Shown here: piece after piece, positions 17,078 through 26,215 of the stretch
Layout: each line of letters begins with the position of its first letter
Numbering within the stretch: the first letter of the stretch is position 1
DNA from: Xanthobacteraceae bacterium 501b
GTDB lineage: Bacteria > Pseudomonadota > Alphaproteobacteria > Rhizobiales > Xanthobacteraceae
DNA: 64,000 bases
Assembly (NCBI GenBank): GCA_000378025.1
Contig: KB899087.1
Coordinates: 2,914,001 to 2,978,000 of the forward strand
Direction of reading: 5' to 3'
Program-made: the position numbers and the translations under genes
Notes under the pieces: generated by a model
The model's database searches: none
Seen by the model: only the letters and a program-made list of their open reading frames with translations
Told to the model about the DNA's origin: nothing

Positions 17078-17118
17078 CAGGTTCCGTGGTCTGCCTCGGG
17101 AAGCGATCGGCCGGCGGG

Positions 17119-18168
17119 TCAGTTACCCGCCTTCGCCTTGAGCAGATTGTCCTGCACCCATTGCTGGGAATAGGACGGGCTGACGATAACGCCGGCCGGA
17201 AGGCTCTGATAGTCCTTGAGATTGTCGTCGGTGACGGTGGCGACCGGCATGATCATCAGCTTGGGCGGGTTGGCACCCTTGACCAGCTCATAGGCCAGCC
17301 AGAAGGCGGCGCCGCCAATGCCGGGCGTGGTGTTCATCGAGATGGTGGAATAGCCGTTGGCGTCCTTCTGCTTCGCCCACCACTGGATGAAGTTGGAGGA
17401 ACCGCCGCCCTCGATCACCGGCATCTTCTTGGCGTACTCGCCGCCATACTGGTCGAACGCCTGGGCGATGCCGGTGTCGTCCGAGCCGCCCTGGCCGAGC
17501 ACCGCATCGACATGCGGCAGGCTGGGCAGCGCATTGGCCACTGCCGACTGGGCGACGGAGGCGGTGGCCTGGCCATAGACGGTCGCCACCACCTTCACGT
17601 CGGGGTAGTTCTTCAGCACGGCTTCCTGCGCGCCATACATGTCGGCATCCGGCGCCGAGCCCTTCACGCCGCGCACGACGATGACATTGCCCTTGCCGCC
17701 GATCTTCTTCAGCACCCACTCGGCCTGCTCGCGCTTGTAGCCCTTGAAGTCGAAATTGAGCTGCCAGTTGCAGGGGGCGGAGGCGATGGAATCGAAGGAC
17801 ACCACCTTGATGCCGGCCTTGCAGGCCTTTTCGATGATGCCGTTCACCGCCGTCTCGGAAGCGGCGTCGACGGCGATGGCATCGACCTTCTTCAGGATCA
17901 GCTCGGCGATCTGGCTGTTCTGCTGGGCGACGGTGCCATCGCCATTCAGGATGATGTAGTCGGCGATCCTGCCATCGGCCTTGGCCTTCTCGGCGGCTTC
18001 CTTGAAGGCATCGACCATCTGGTGGCGCCAGCTATTGCCGAAATAGGCATTGGCGAGCGCGATTACCGGCTTGTCCGGCGTGGCGAGCGCCGGCAGGGCG
18101 CCGGCGGCAATAAGGGCAAAGGTCGCGCAGGCTGTGGCACAGGCGCGCGAAAGGGTTTTCAGGCGCAT
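17119..18168 (-). CDS. Sugar ABC transporter periplasmic binding protein (ribose-binding type)
   Basis: This 349-residue protein has a signal peptide (residues 1–29, ending ALA) and the periplasmic-binding fold of the RbsB/Peripla_BP_4 group: VIALANAYFGNSWRHQM, ILKKVDAIAVDAASE and VLGQGGSDDTGIAQAF. I chose the ATG at 18168, which follows GGGAGGAACG; an upstream in-frame start would precede the promoter-like region. It is first in the operon with the fused ATPase–permease, the second permease and ApnL. It diverges from the SMP-30 lactonase gene. Confidence 0.92.
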   Translation of the reverse strand: MRLKTLSRACATACATFALIAAGALPALATPDKPVIALANAYFGNSWRHQMVDAFKEAAEKAKADGRIADYIILNGDGTVAQQNSQIAELILKKVDAIAVDAASETAVNGIIEKACKAGIKVVSFDSIASAPCNWQLNFDFKGYKREQAEWVLKKIGGKGNVIVVRGVKGSAPDADMYGAQEAVLKNYPDVKVVATVYGQATASVAQSAVANALPSLPHVDAVLGQGGSDDTGIAQAFDQYGGEYAKKMPVIEGGGSSNFIQWWAKQKDANGYSTISMNTTPGIGGAAFWLAYELVKGANPPKLMIMPVATVTDDNLKDYQSLPAGVIVSPSYSQQWVQDNLLKAKAGN

Positions 18169-18261
18169 ATCGTTCCTCCCATTGGCCCCGTTGGTGGGGC
18201 TCTTGATGGATTTCCCAGGCATCGGCGGTCTTCTGCCGCTCGATGGTAGCAAGAGTATCTC

Positions 18262-18274
18262 ATTATACCAGTTG
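18262..18274 (-). promoter_or_regulatory. GntR-type motif with -10 box in the divergent ABC/lactonase control region
   Basis: ATTATACCAGTTG read on the other strand is CAACTGGTATAAT, identical over 13 bases to 4134–4146 before oiaX. It includes a TATAAT directed at the ABC operon. It lies between the two divergent genes, 94 bases before the binding-protein start and 77 before the lactonase start. Confidence 0.6.
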
Positions 18275-18350
18275 CGCAAGCCCGTCGGCCGGGTTCATCT
18301 GTCTCCCGGCAGGGCCGGAGGCTCTCCATACCGCCACCGAGAGTACCCCG

Positions 18351-19277
18351 ATGCTTGATGTGTTCGAGATCATCGATCCCCGCTTCCGCGACCTCATCCT
18401 CCCCATTGCCTGGCTGGAGCGGCTGCATACGGGGATGCGCTGGTGCGAGGGGCCGGTCTATTTCGCCGACCAGCGCTGCCTGATCTGGAGCGACATTCCC
18501 AACAACCGGCTGATGCGCTGGTGCGAGGACACGCAGGCCGTCGGCGTGTTCCGGGCCGATTCCAACTTCGCCAATGGCAATACGCGCGACCGGCAGGGGC
18601 GGCTTGTGACCTGCGAGCACCGCACCCGCCGCCTCACCCGCACCGAGCCGGATGGCACGCTCACCGTTCTCGCCGACCGCTACCGGGGGGCCCGGCTCAA
18701 TTCGCCGAACGATGTGGTGGTGAAGTCGGACGGCACGCTCTGGTTCACCGATCCGACCTACGGCATCGCCTCGGACTATGAAGGCGGCCGGGCGGAGCCC
18801 GAGCAGGACGGGCGCTATGTGTTCCGGCTGGACCCGCGCGCGGGCACGCTGGCCGTGGTGGCCGACGATTTCGGCCAGCCCAACGGCCTCGCCTTCTCAC
18901 CCGATGAAAGCCTGCTCTACATCGCCGATTCCGGCGGCATCGGCCGCGAGGCCGGCAACCGCCATATCCGCGCCTTCACCGTCCGCGCCGACAACACGCT
19001 CGCCGATAGCAGGGTCGTCACTGAGGTGACGCCCCATGCCCCGGACGGGTTTCGCGTCGACGAGGCCGGGCGCCTGTGGTCGAGCGCCGGCGACGGGGTG
19101 CATTGCTACACACCGGAGGGGGACCTGCTCGGCAAGATCCGCGTGCCCGAGCGCGTCGGCAACCTCGCCTTTGGCGGCGCGGCCGGCAACCGCCTGTTCA
19201 TCTGCGGCCACACCTCGCTCTACGCCGTCTTCGTCAACACGCGCGGCGCGAGGCCGCCGGCGCCGAAACGGCTTTAG
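18351..19277 (+). CDS. SMP-30/gluconolactonase family sugar lactonase
   Basis: This 308-residue protein is a six-bladed SMP-30/regucalcin-type beta-propeller that opens sugar lactones with a divalent metal. Typical elements are RWCEGPVYF (metal glutamate), SNFANGNTRDRQGRLVTCEH, RLNSPNDVVVKSDGTLWFTDP and the late APDGFRVDE. No signal peptide is evident. It diverges from the ABC operon and shares its control region, so it may hydrolyse another lactone fed into the pathway or act beside ApnL. Its last 4 bases overlap the convergent arsJ gene. Confidence 0.88.
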   Translation: MLDVFEIIDPRFRDLILPIAWLERLHTGMRWCEGPVYFADQRCLIWSDIPNNRLMRWCEDTQAVGVFRADSNFANGNTRDRQGRLVTCEHRTRRLTRTEPDGTLTVLADRYRGARLNSPNDVVVKSDGTLWFTDPTYGIASDYEGGRAEPEQDGRYVFRLDPRAGTLAVVADDFGQPNGLAFSPDESLLYIADSGGIGREAGNRHIRAFTVRADNTLADSRVVTEVTPHAPDGFRVDEAGRLWSSAGDGVHCYTPEGDLLGKIRVPERVGNLAFGGAAGNRLFICGHTSLYAVFVNTRGARPPAPKRL

Positions 19278-20542
19278 TGGGCGGCTCGAACCGTCGGCCT
19301 CGGTGAATCCGCCCGCGTCGGCAGCGCCAGCGTGATCAGCCAGCAGAGGAACAGCATCAAAGCCGAGCCGAGAAGGCAGGCATAGATTCCGCCGAACTGG
19401 TAGAGGAAGCCGGAGGCGAGGATGCCGAGGAAGCGCCCGGCCGCGTTGGCGGCATAGTAGAAGCCGACATCCTCCGCCGCCTTCTCCGAGCCCGCATAGG
19501 CGAGCACGAGATAGGAATGCACCGACGAGTTAACCGCGAAGGCGACGCCGAACACGCCGAGGCCGATGACCAGCACCAGCGTCGGATCAGGCGGCGCCAG
19601 CGCCAGCGCGGCGGCGATCAGCGCCGGCACGAGGGCGAGCCCCAGCGACCACCACCGCGCCGCCGGCACCTCGCGCGACAGCCCGTCGGGGCTGCGCGCG
19701 ACCAGCGCGGGCGCCGCCGCCTGCACCAGCCCGTAGCCGATGGTCCACAGCGCCAGAAACGCCCCGACCATGGTGAAGGTCCAGCCGCTGGCATAGAGGA
19801 AAACCGGCACGCCGACGACGAACCACACATCGCGCGCGCCAAACAGGGCGACGCGGGCGGCCGCCAACAGGTTGATGCCCTTCGACTTGGCGAAGAGTTC
19901 GCGCGCGCTGGCGCTGGCCTTGGCCTTGCCCATCATGGCGGGGAGCGAGAACACCACGCCGAGCATGACGAGAAAGAGCGCGCCCGCCATCAGCCACAGC
20001 CCATAGCGGAAGCCGACCAGCTGCAGCAGCAGCCCGCCGAGGAAGAAGCCGACGCCCTTCATCGCGTTCTTCGAGCCGGTGAACCACGCCACCCATTTGA
20101 ACAGCCGGCCCTCGGCCTGCCCGCCCGCCTGCGATTCCGTGATCTTGATCGCCGATTTCGAGGCGGTCTTGGTCAGGTCCTTGGCGACGCCGCACACACC
20201 CTGCGCCAGCAGCACCCAGGTGACGAGCAGCGTGCTGCCCCATTCCGGCGAGGCGGCGGAGAGCAGCAGGAAGCCGGCGATCTGCGTCACCAGCCCGACG
20301 GTGAGCATGCGGGTGATGCCGTAGCGCGCCGCCAGCCAGCCGCCGATGAAATTGGCGCCGATGCCCGCCGCCTCATAGAGCAGGAACAGGAAGGCGAGCG
20401 TGAAGGGCGAATAGCCGAGCTGGAAGAAGGTGAACAGCACCAGCATGCGCAGGGCGCCATCGGTGAGGGTGAAGCCCCAATAGGCCGCCGTCACGATGGC
20501 GTAGTTGCGCAGCCCGCTGCCTGAGGAGCCTGTCATGGTCAA
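19274..20542 (-). CDS. arsJ: ArsJ, MFS efflux permease for 1-arseno-3-phosphoglycerate
   Basis: This 422-residue, 12-span protein matches ArsJ, with [23 protein letters not shown] at the start (family hallmark YWGFTLTDG), [33 protein letters not shown] and [14 protein letters not shown]. With the adjoining GAPDH it forms an arsenate-resistance route: the dehydrogenase makes 1-arseno-3-phosphoglycerate and ArsJ exports it. Its start overlaps the GAPDH stop by 4 bases. An alternative ATG two codons downstream is possible. Confidence 0.92.
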   Translation of the reverse strand: MTMTGSSGSGLRNYAIVTAAYWGFTLTDGALRMLVLFTFFQLGYSPFTLAFLFLLYEAAGIGANFIGGWLAARYGITRMLTVGLVTQIAGFLLLSAASPEWGSTLLVTWVLLAQGVCGVAKDLTKTASKSAIKITESQAGGQAEGRLFKWVAWFTGSKNAMKGVGFFLGGLLLQLVGFRYGLWLMAGALFLVMLGVVFSLPAMMGKAKASASARELFAKSKGINLLAAARVALFGARDVWFVVGVPVFLYASGWTFTMVGAFLALWTIGYGLVQAAAPALVARSPDGLSREVPAARWWSLGLALVPALIAAALALAPPDPTLVLVIGLGVFGVAFAVNSSVHSYLVLAYAGSEKAAEDVGFYYAANAAGRFLGILASGFLYQFGGIYACLLGSALMLFLCWLITLALPTRADSPRPTVRAAH

Positions 20543-21582
20543 ATCCCGACCTTGTGCATGTGGCAGGCGAGATCGACCATGCGGCAGGCATAGCCCATCT
20601 CATTGTCGTACCAGGCGTAAACCTTCAGCAGGGTCTCGTCGGTGACCATGGTCGAGAGGCCGTCGACGATGGAGGAGCGGGTGTCGCGGGCATAGTCGGC
20701 GGACACCAGCGCGCGCGGCTCATAGCCGAGAATGCCGTTGAGCGCGCCCGCCGCCGCCGCGCGGAACAGGTCGTTCACCTCCTCGACGCTGGTCGGGCGC
20801 TGCATCTCGAACACCGCATCGGTGAGCGAGGCGTTGAGGACAGGCGCGCGCACCGCATGGCCGTTCAGCTTGCCCTTCAGCTCCGGATAGATCAGCGCGA
20901 TGGCGGTGGCGCTGCCGGTGGTGGTCGGCTGCAGCGAGAGCATGGCGGAACGGGCGCGGCGCAGATCCTTATGCGGCGCGTCGACCACCACATTGGTGTT
21001 GGTCGGGTTGTGGATGGTGGTGATCTGGCCGTGGCGGATGCCGATCGCCTCATGCACCACCTTCACCACGGGGGCGAGGCAGTTGGTGGTGCAGGACGCC
21101 GCCGTGACGATGGGGTGCATCGCCGGCTCATAAAGCTGCTCATTGACGCCGACGACGACATTGAGCACCGACGGGTCCTTAACCGGCGCGGCGACGATGA
21201 CGCGCCGGGCGCCCCGGTCCAGATGCCCCTGCAGCGCGGCCGGGGTGAGGAACCTGCCGGTGCATTCCAGCACGATATCGACACCGAGATCGCCCCAGTG
21301 GATGTCGGCCGGCGCGGCATGGGCGGAGAAGCTGATGCGCCCGCCATCGATGATGACCGCGTCTTCGCCTGACGCCTCGATCGGCGCGCGCCAGCGGCCC
21401 TGCACGCTGTCGAATTCGATGAGATGCGCGGTCGCCGCCGCGCCGCACTTGAGCTCATTGACATGGACAATGTCGAGCCGGTTGCCGGCGCGCGGGTCGC
21501 TCGCCTGGCGCTCGGCCGCCCCCATCGCCGCCCGCAGCGCCAGCCGCCCGATCCGCCCCATGCCGTTGATGCCGACTCTCAT
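20539..21582 (-). CDS. ArsJ-associated glyceraldehyde-3-phosphate dehydrogenase
   Basis: This 347-residue dehydrogenase has the NAD-binding start [15 protein letters not shown], the catalytic C164 in [12 protein letters not shown] and H191 in TIHNPTNTN, which replaces the usual HAYTNDQ. The C-terminus has [17 protein letters not shown]. In ArsJ systems it forms 1-arseno-3-phosphoglycerate from glyceraldehyde 3-phosphate and arsenate. It is coupled to arsJ and has an ArsR-type operator 138 bases upstream. It is more likely dedicated to arsenic than to glycolysis. Confidence 0.93.
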   Translation of the reverse strand: MRVGINGMGRIGRLALRAAMGAAERQASDPRAGNRLDIVHVNELKCGAAATAHLIEFDSVQGRWRAPIEASGEDAVIIDGGRISFSAHAAPADIHWGDLGVDIVLECTGRFLTPAALQGHLDRGARRVIVAAPVKDPSVLNVVVGVNEQLYEPAMHPIVTAASCTTNCLAPVVKVVHEAIGIRHGQITTIHNPTNTNVVVDAPHKDLRRARSAMLSLQPTTTGSATAIALIYPELKGKLNGHAVRAPVLNASLTDAVFEMQRPTSVEEVNDLFRAAAAGALNGILGYEPRALVSADYARDTRSSIVDGLSTMVTDETLLKVYAWYDNEMGYACRMVDLACHMHKVGI

Positions 21583-21719
21583 GCCCGGTTTCCTCTCGGC
21601 TGGCTGACGCGCGCGATCTCTCGCAGCTCGCTGCGCCGTAGCAGTCCGGGATGACAGTTCAGTGACAGTGCCGGCACCTCTGGAGCGCGAAACGGCGGAG
21701 AAGCGCCATTTCTATCGGC

Positions 21720-21745
21720 TTTATTTCGGGACGGATCGACATAAT
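21720..21745. promoter_or_regulatory. ArsR-type operator upstream of GAPDH–arsJ
   Basis: The inverted repeat TTTATTTCG, 8 bases, CGACATAAT matches in 7 of 9 pairs and has the same GGACGGAT spacer as the pstS site at 3743. It lies between the arsH stop and the GAPDH gene, 138 bases before the GAPDH start, so it should control GAPDH–arsJ separately from arsH. Confidence 0.65.
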
Positions 21746-21758
21746 CAGGCGCGGCCTG

Positions 21759-22511
21759 TCACCGCGACGGGGCCGTCTCGGTCATGGCGATGGTGGAGAG
21801 ATCCGCCTCCGCCGCCACCGCCGCCTTGAGCGCGGCCTCGCGGCGCTCGCTGTAGCGGCTGGTGAAATAGTCCCGGCGGTCGCGGGTGAGCAGAGTGAAC
21901 TTCATCAGCTCCTCCATCACATCGACCACCCGGTCATAATAGGGCGACGGCTTCATCCGCCCGTCCTCATTGAACTCCTCGAACGCCTTGGCGACCGAGG
22001 ACTGGTTGGGGATGGTGATCATCCGCATCCAGCGGCCGAGCACGCGCAGCGTGTTCACCGCATTGAAGGATTGCGAGCCGCCCGACACCTGCATCACCGC
22101 CAGCGTGCGCCCCTGGGTCGGGCGGATGCCACGATATTCCAGCGGCAGCCAGTCGATCTGGCTCTTGAACACGCCTGTGATGGTGCCGTGCCGCTCCGGG
22201 CTGCACCAGACCTGGCCCTCCGACCATTCCGACAGGCTGCGCAATTCCTGCACCTTGGGATGGTCGGCCGGCACGGCGTCCGGCATCGGCAGGTCGCGCG
22301 GATCGAAGATGCGGGTTTCCGCCCCCATGGCGGTGAGCAGGCGCGCCGCCTCCTCGACCAGTAGCCGGCTATAGGACCGCTCGCGCAGCGAGCCGTACAG
22401 CAGCAGGATGCGCGGGGGATGGCTCAGCGGGCTAGCGGGCGACAGCTTGTCCGCGTCCGGCCGGTCGAAATGGGCGGGGTCGAGCGCGTCGGTGAAATCG
22501 TCTGTGGTCAT
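21759..22511 (-). CDS. arsH: ArsH, NADPH-dependent FMN reductase / organoarsenical oxidase
   Basis: This 250-residue flavoprotein matches ArsH, with [16 protein letters not shown] (FMN phosphate loop), [42 protein letters not shown] and [14 protein letters not shown]. ArsH oxidises trivalent methyl- or aryl-arsenicals to less toxic pentavalent forms. Its ATG overlaps the MFS gene stop (ATGA), making it third in the arsR–MFS–arsH unit. Confidence 0.94.
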   Translation of the reverse strand: MTTDDFTDALDPAHFDRPDADKLSPASPLSHPPRILLLYGSLRERSYSRLLVEEAARLLTAMGAETRIFDPRDLPMPDAVPADHPKVQELRSLSEWSEGQVWCSPERHGTITGVFKSQIDWLPLEYRGIRPTQGRTLAVMQVSGGSQSFNAVNTLRVLGRWMRMITIPNQSSVAKAFEEFNEDGRMKPSPYYDRVVDVMEELMKFTLLTRDRRDYFTSRYSERREAALKAAVAAEADLSTIAMTETAPSR

Positions 22512-23764
22512 CGGGCAGCCTCGGATGATGCGCGGCGCGACAGGAAGGCGGCGAGCCAGAAGCCGCACGCCAGCAGCAGCGTCAGGACGATGATGGCGGC
22601 GAGCACGCCGTCATAGGAGCCCGACATCGACCAGATGAGCGCGGCGCCGAGCGGGGCCACCGCGCGCGAGATCGTGCTCGGCGCCGACATCGCTCCGTTC
22701 ACCGCGCCATAGGCCTCGCGGGTGAGCATTTCCGGTACGGAGAGCCCGCGCACGATGGTGGTGATGCCGTTCGCCGCGCCATAGAACAAAGCGACGAGCG
22801 CGATCAGCAGGAAGCTCGGCGGCAGCACGTCGAGCGCCACCAGCGCCAGCGGGAACACCGCCACCGTGACCGAGCCGATCAGCCGCACCGGCGCACGCGG
22901 CGCGAACACCCAGATGGCGACGCGCCCCGCCACCTGCGCCGGGCCGATCAGCGTCATGGCGGCGACAACGGCGGAGACCTCGAACCCCTTCTCCACCAGC
23001 ATCGGGTAGAGATGGAAGGTGAAGGCCGAGAAGGCGGCGGAATAGGCGGTGAACGCCACCGCCAGCGCCCAGAACACCGGCTGCCGCGCCGCCCATGCCA
23101 CCGCTGCCCTGCCGCTGAGCGGCGCCGCCGAGGAGGAGCGGTGCGGCGGCGCGTCGGCGGCGGGGTCGATCACCGACCAGTAGCAGCCGGCGCAGACAAG
23201 GATGTTGATGCAAGCCAGCACCATGAGCGCCTCGCGCCAGCCCACCGTATCGAGCAGCAGTTGCACCAGCGGGATGAACACGGTGGAGGCGAAGCCGCCC
23301 CACAGGGTCAGCGCCGTGATCCCCGCCCGCGCATGCGAAGGGCCGGAGCGGCGGGCGATGACGGCGAAGGCGGGATCGTACAGTGTCGCCGCCTGCAGGG
23401 CGCCGATGCCGGCCACCGCGACATAGAACAGAGCGAGGCTCTCGACCTGCGACCACAGCACCAGCAGCAGGCCGGCCAGCACCGAGCCAATGGTCATGAT
23501 CACCCGGCCATGGCCGCGGTCGATGGCGGCGCCGATGGGATAGGCCGCAAGCCCTGCGAAGGCGAGCCCCAGCGTCGCCGCGCCATAGAGCGCGCTCTTC
23601 GACCAGCCGAGTTCATGGCCCATCGCCTCGGCGATCAGCGGGAAGCTGTAATAGAGCGAGCCCCAGGAGCAGACCTGGCCGATGCCGAGCCCGGTGACGA
23701 ACAGGCTGCGCGCGCCGGGCGGGCGATGCTCGCCGGCACCGGCGACAAGAACATTCTCGCTCAC
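22508..23764 (-). CDS. MFS transporter linked to arsR and arsH
   Basis: This 418-residue, roughly 12-span MFS protein resembles monocarboxylate-porter-like carriers ([20 protein letters not shown] at the start, [15 protein letters not shown] in the middle). The GTG start at 23764 overlaps the arsR stop, and its stop overlaps the arsH start, so it is tightly bound to arsenic genes. A role in exporting arsenite or an organoarsenical is likely, but the cargo cannot be read from the sequence. Confidence 0.82.
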   Translation of the reverse strand: MSENVLVAGAGEHRPPGARSLFVTGLGIGQVCSWGSLYYSFPLIAEAMGHELGWSKSALYGAATLGLAFAGLAAYPIGAAIDRGHGRVIMTIGSVLAGLLLVLWSQVESLALFYVAVAGIGALQAATLYDPAFAVIARRSGPSHARAGITALTLWGGFASTVFIPLVQLLLDTVGWREALMVLACINILVCAGCYWSVIDPAADAPPHRSSSAAPLSGRAAVAWAARQPVFWALAVAFTAYSAAFSAFTFHLYPMLVEKGFEVSAVVAAMTLIGPAQVAGRVAIWVFAPRAPVRLIGSVTVAVFPLALVALDVLPPSFLLIALVALFYGAANGITTIVRGLSVPEMLTREAYGAVNGAMSAPSTISRAVAPLGAALIWSMSGSYDGVLAAIIVLTLLLACGFWLAAFLSRRASSEAAR

Positions 23765-24126
23765 GCCCGCACTCCGCCCGCCCGCGCCACGCCGTCCGTG
23801 ACGGGTGCCCCCTGCCCGCCGCTGTCGTGCGCGGCGCAGCCGGCATCGGCGCAGCATTCGTCGGCGAGATAGCCGATCAGCGCCTCCATGGCGGGGTAAT
23901 GCGCGCGGCAGATCAGCGTCGTGGCGTGGCGCTCCTGCGTCACCAGCCCGGTGTCGACGAGGCGCTTGAGATGATGCGACAGCGTCGAGGCGGCGATGCC
24001 GATCCGCTCCTGCAGGCCGCCGACCGGCAGGCCGGCATGCCCCGCCCGCACCAGCGTCCGGTAGATCTGCAGCCGGGTGGGGTTGCCGAGGGATTCAAGC
24101 TGGCGGGAGGCTTGTTCGAGATTCAT
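23761..24126 (-). CDS. arsR: ArsR-family repressor with C-terminal cysteine cluster
   Basis: This 121-residue repressor has the ArsR winged helix (LESLGNPTRLQIYRTLV, ASTLSHHLKRLVDTGLV) and a C-terminal DECCADAGCAAH. Such a vicinal pair plus one more cysteine binds arsenite in ferrooxidans-type ArsR proteins. It heads the arsR–MFS–arsH unit. A perfect palindrome, TTTCGACA-AA-TGTCGAAA, lies 43 bases before its start and is its likely operator. It differs from the other two ArsR proteins, which share another operator type. Confidence 0.92.
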   Translation of the reverse strand: MNLEQASRQLESLGNPTRLQIYRTLVRAGHAGLPVGGLQERIGIAASTLSHHLKRLVDTGLVTQERHATTLICRAHYPAMEALIGYLADECCADAGCAAHDSGGQGAPVTDGVARAGGVRA

Positions 24127-24168
24127 GGAAATAAGCTAGGCGCCGCCGCCATCAGTGGTCAAGCCCTG

Positions 24169-24186
24169 TTTCGACAAATGTCGAAA
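24169..24186. promoter_or_regulatory. Perfect palindrome, operator of arsR–MFS–arsH
   Basis: TTTCGACA, AA, TGTCGAAA is a perfect inverted repeat with 8-base arms. It lies between the acr3 stop (24203) and the arsR start (24126), where it can only serve the leftward arsR–MFS–arsH unit. Confidence 0.7.
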
Positions 24187-24202
24187 TATCACTTACCGCC
24201 CC

Positions 24203-25282
24203 TCAAGAGGCGCCGGGCGCCGTCCGTGGAAACCACCACCGGCCGAGCCGCAGCGCGACATGCACCAGGAGGATCAGCACCGGCACCTCGACCAATGGCC
24301 CGATGACGGCGGCGAAGGCCACCGGCGAGGCAAGGCCGAAGGCGGCGATGGCGACCGCGATCGCCAGCTCGAAATTATTGCCGGCGGCGGTGAAGGCGAT
24401 CGCCGTGGTGCGGGGATAATCCGCCTCGATCAGCTTGCCCATGGCGAAGCTGATGAGGAACTGGACGATAAAATAGATCGTCAGCGGAATGGCGATGATC
24501 ACCGCGTCCATCGGCAGGCGCACGAGATCGCCGCCCTTCAGGCTGAACATGGCGACGATGGTGAACAACAGCGCGCCGAGCGTGATCGGGCTGATCTTCG
24601 GCAGGAACACGTTGGCGTACCAGTCCGGCCCCTTGCGGGCGATGAGGACGCGGCGGGTGAGGAAGCCGGCGAGGAAGGGAATGCCGAGATAGATCAGCAC
24701 CGCCTCGGTGATGGTCCAGAAGCTGACATCCACCACGCTACCCTCCAGCCCGAACAATGGCGGCAGCACGGTGAGGAACAGCCAGGCATAGGTCGAGAAG
24801 AACAGGATCTGGAAGATCGAGTTGAACGCCACCAGCCCGGCGACATACTGGTTGTCGCCCTTGGCCAGCTGGTTCCACACCAGCACCATGGCGATGCAGC
24901 GCGCCAGCCCGATGAGGATCAGCCCGGTCATATATTCCGGGTAGTCGCGCAGGAAGATCACCGCGAGGGCGAACATCAGCGTCGGGCCGATCAGCCAGTT
25001 CTGCACCAGCGACAGCACCAGCACCCGCTTGTCGGCGAAGACGCGGTGCAGCTCCTCGTAGCGCACCTTGGCGAGCGGGGGATACATCATCAGGATCAGC
25101 CCGATCGCGATCGGGATGTTGGTGGAACCGACCGAGAGCGTGTTCAGCGCCTCCGGCAGGCCGGTGAACACCGTGCCGAGGATAACGCCCAGCGCCATCG
25201 CCGCGAAAATCCACACGGTGAGGTAGCGGTCGAGAAAGGACAGCCGCGCGGGCCGGGGCGTCATCGCCATTGTCTGGGACAT
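24203..25282 (-). CDS. acr3: ACR3-type arsenite efflux permease
   Basis: This 359-residue protein has ten membrane spans and the ACR3 signatures [38 protein letters not shown] with the essential C129, and [21 protein letters not shown]. It exports arsenite using the proton gradient. It follows arsC by 19 bases in the arsR–arsC–acr3 unit, so reduction and export are co-expressed. Confidence 0.95.
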   Translation of the reverse strand: MSQTMAMTPRPARLSFLDRYLTVWIFAAMALGVILGTVFTGLPEALNTLSVGSTNIPIAIGLILMMYPPLAKVRYEELHRVFADKRVLVLSLVQNWLIGPTLMFALAVIFLRDYPEYMTGLILIGLARCIAMVLVWNQLAKGDNQYVAGLVAFNSIFQILFFSTYAWLFLTVLPPLFGLEGSVVDVSFWTITEAVLIYLGIPFLAGFLTRRVLIARKGPDWYANVFLPKISPITLGALLFTIVAMFSLKGGDLVRLPMDAVIIAIPLTIYFIVQFLISFAMGKLIEADYPRTTAIAFTAAGNNFELAIAVAIAAFGLASPVAFAAVIGPLVEVPVLILLVHVALRLGRWWFPRTAPGAS

Positions 25283-25301
25283 CGGGGGTTCCGGTTCTCG
25301 T

Positions 25302-25739
25302 TCAGCCGGCGCGATGGCCGCTGGCGTCGATGACCAGCTCGCCGTCTTCCTTGCGGAATTCGCCGCGCTGCGGGGCGTCGATGAGGTCCAGCACCGCCTC
25401 CGAGGGCCGGCACAGTTTTACACCGCGCGGGGTGACGACGATGGGGCGGTTGATCAGGATCGGGTGCGCCATCATCGCGTCGAGCAGCGCGTCGTCGCTG
25501 AGCGCGGGATCGCCGAGCCCAAGCTCCGCATAGGGCGTGCCCTTCTCGCGCAGCAGGGCGCGGACCGGAATGCCCATGCAGGTGATAAGCGCCACCAGTT
25601 CCTCGCGGCTCGGCGGGGTCTTCAGATATTCGATGATAACAGGCGTGATCCCGGCATTGCGGATCAGCCCCAGCACGTTGCGCGAGGTGCCGCAGGCGGG
25701 GTTGTGAAAGATGGTGACGGCGGCACTCTCAGGCGACAT
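25302..25739 (-). CDS. arsC: Arsenate reductase, glutaredoxin-linked ArsC type
   Basis: This 145-residue enzyme reduces arsenate with glutathione and glutaredoxin. It has the ArsC/Spx fold with [12 protein letters not shown] near the start (C16 is catalytic), [24 protein letters not shown] and [15 protein letters not shown] with the conserved arginines. I chose the ATG at 25739, which overlaps the end of arsR by 11 bases. The window therefore has two unrelated arsenate reductases, this one and the phosphatase-type domain at 1770. Confidence 0.95.
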   Translation of the reverse strand: MSPESAAVTIFHNPACGTSRNVLGLIRNAGITPVIIEYLKTPPSREELVALITCMGIPVRALLREKGTPYAELGLGDPALSDDALLDAMMAHPILINRPIVVTPRGVKLCRPSEAVLDLIDAPQRGEFRKEDGELVIDASGHRAG

Positions 25740-26133
25740 CGCAGGCCTCCTCGGTGGAGTTTCCTTGGGCGTCATAGGCGTCGGCCTCATGGGCCCCGGT
25801 AGGGCAGCAGGGCTGAAGATCGGCGATCAGCGGGGCGCAGATCTCCGGCTTGCCGCCGCAACAATCCTTCAGGAGAAAGGAAGCCAGATGACGTACCGCC
25901 TCCAGCTGGGCGCGGTAGATGATGAGCCGGCTCTGGCGCTCGGCGCCGATCAGCCCGGCGCGGGCGAGAATGCCGAAATGGGTGGAGAGCGTGTTGTGCG
26001 GCACGTCGAGCCGGCGCGCCACCTCGCCGGCCGCCAGCCCCTCCGGCTCATGGGCGACGAGCAGCCGGAAGACATCGAGCCGGGTCGGCTGCGAAAGCGC
26101 CGCGAAGGCGGAGAGAGCTTGATCCGTGTCCAT
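25729..26133 (-). CDS. arsR: ArsR-family repressor of arsR–arsC–acr3
   Basis: This 134-residue repressor has the winged helix AALSQPTRLDVFRLLVAHEP and PHNTLSTHFGILARAGLI, closely resembling the ArsR half of the fusion at 1770. Its C-terminus is rich in cysteines (DCCGGKPEIC and PCCPTG), the likely arsenite sensors. The ATG at 26133 lies in the left arm of the operator repeat 26131–26156. Binding there would block its own transcription. The likeness to the fusion protein fits their sharing one operator type. Confidence 0.93.
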   Translation of the reverse strand: MDTDQALSAFAALSQPTRLDVFRLLVAHEPEGLAAGEVARRLDVPHNTLSTHFGILARAGLIGAERQSRLIIYRAQLEAVRHLASFLLKDCCGGKPEICAPLIADLQPCCPTGAHEADAYDAQGNSTEEACDVA

Positions 26134-26156
26134 ATGTCGACGATAGCCGACACGTG
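26131..26156. promoter_or_regulatory. ArsR-type operator overlapping the arsR start codon
   Basis: CATATGTCG, 8 bases, CGACACGTG is an inverted repeat with 7 of 9 pairs and the same spacing as the sites at 3743 and 21720. Its left arm contains the arsR start codon, which implies a very short leader or a promoter just upstream. Confidence 0.68.
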
Positions 26157-26160
26157 GACG

Positions 26161-26181
26161 CAAATCAAGCTCTCTGATTTG
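26161..26181. promoter_or_regulatory. Inverted repeat upstream of arsR–arsC–acr3
   Basis: CAAATCA, 7 bases, TGATTTG is a perfect inverted repeat 28 bases before the arsR start and 35 bases past the stop of the iron-binding protein gene. It could be a second operator or part of the promoter. It is AT-rich and unlikely to be a terminator. Confidence 0.4.
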
Positions 26182-26215
26182 GCCCACCGTGTATGTCCGA
26201 TGACCGGGCGGTGCC

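Noticed and set aside
20539-21582. Housekeeping glycolytic GAPDH
   Set aside because: It is coupled to arsJ by a 4-base overlap, has an ArsR-type site upstream and shows HNPTNTN in place of the usual HAYTNDQ.
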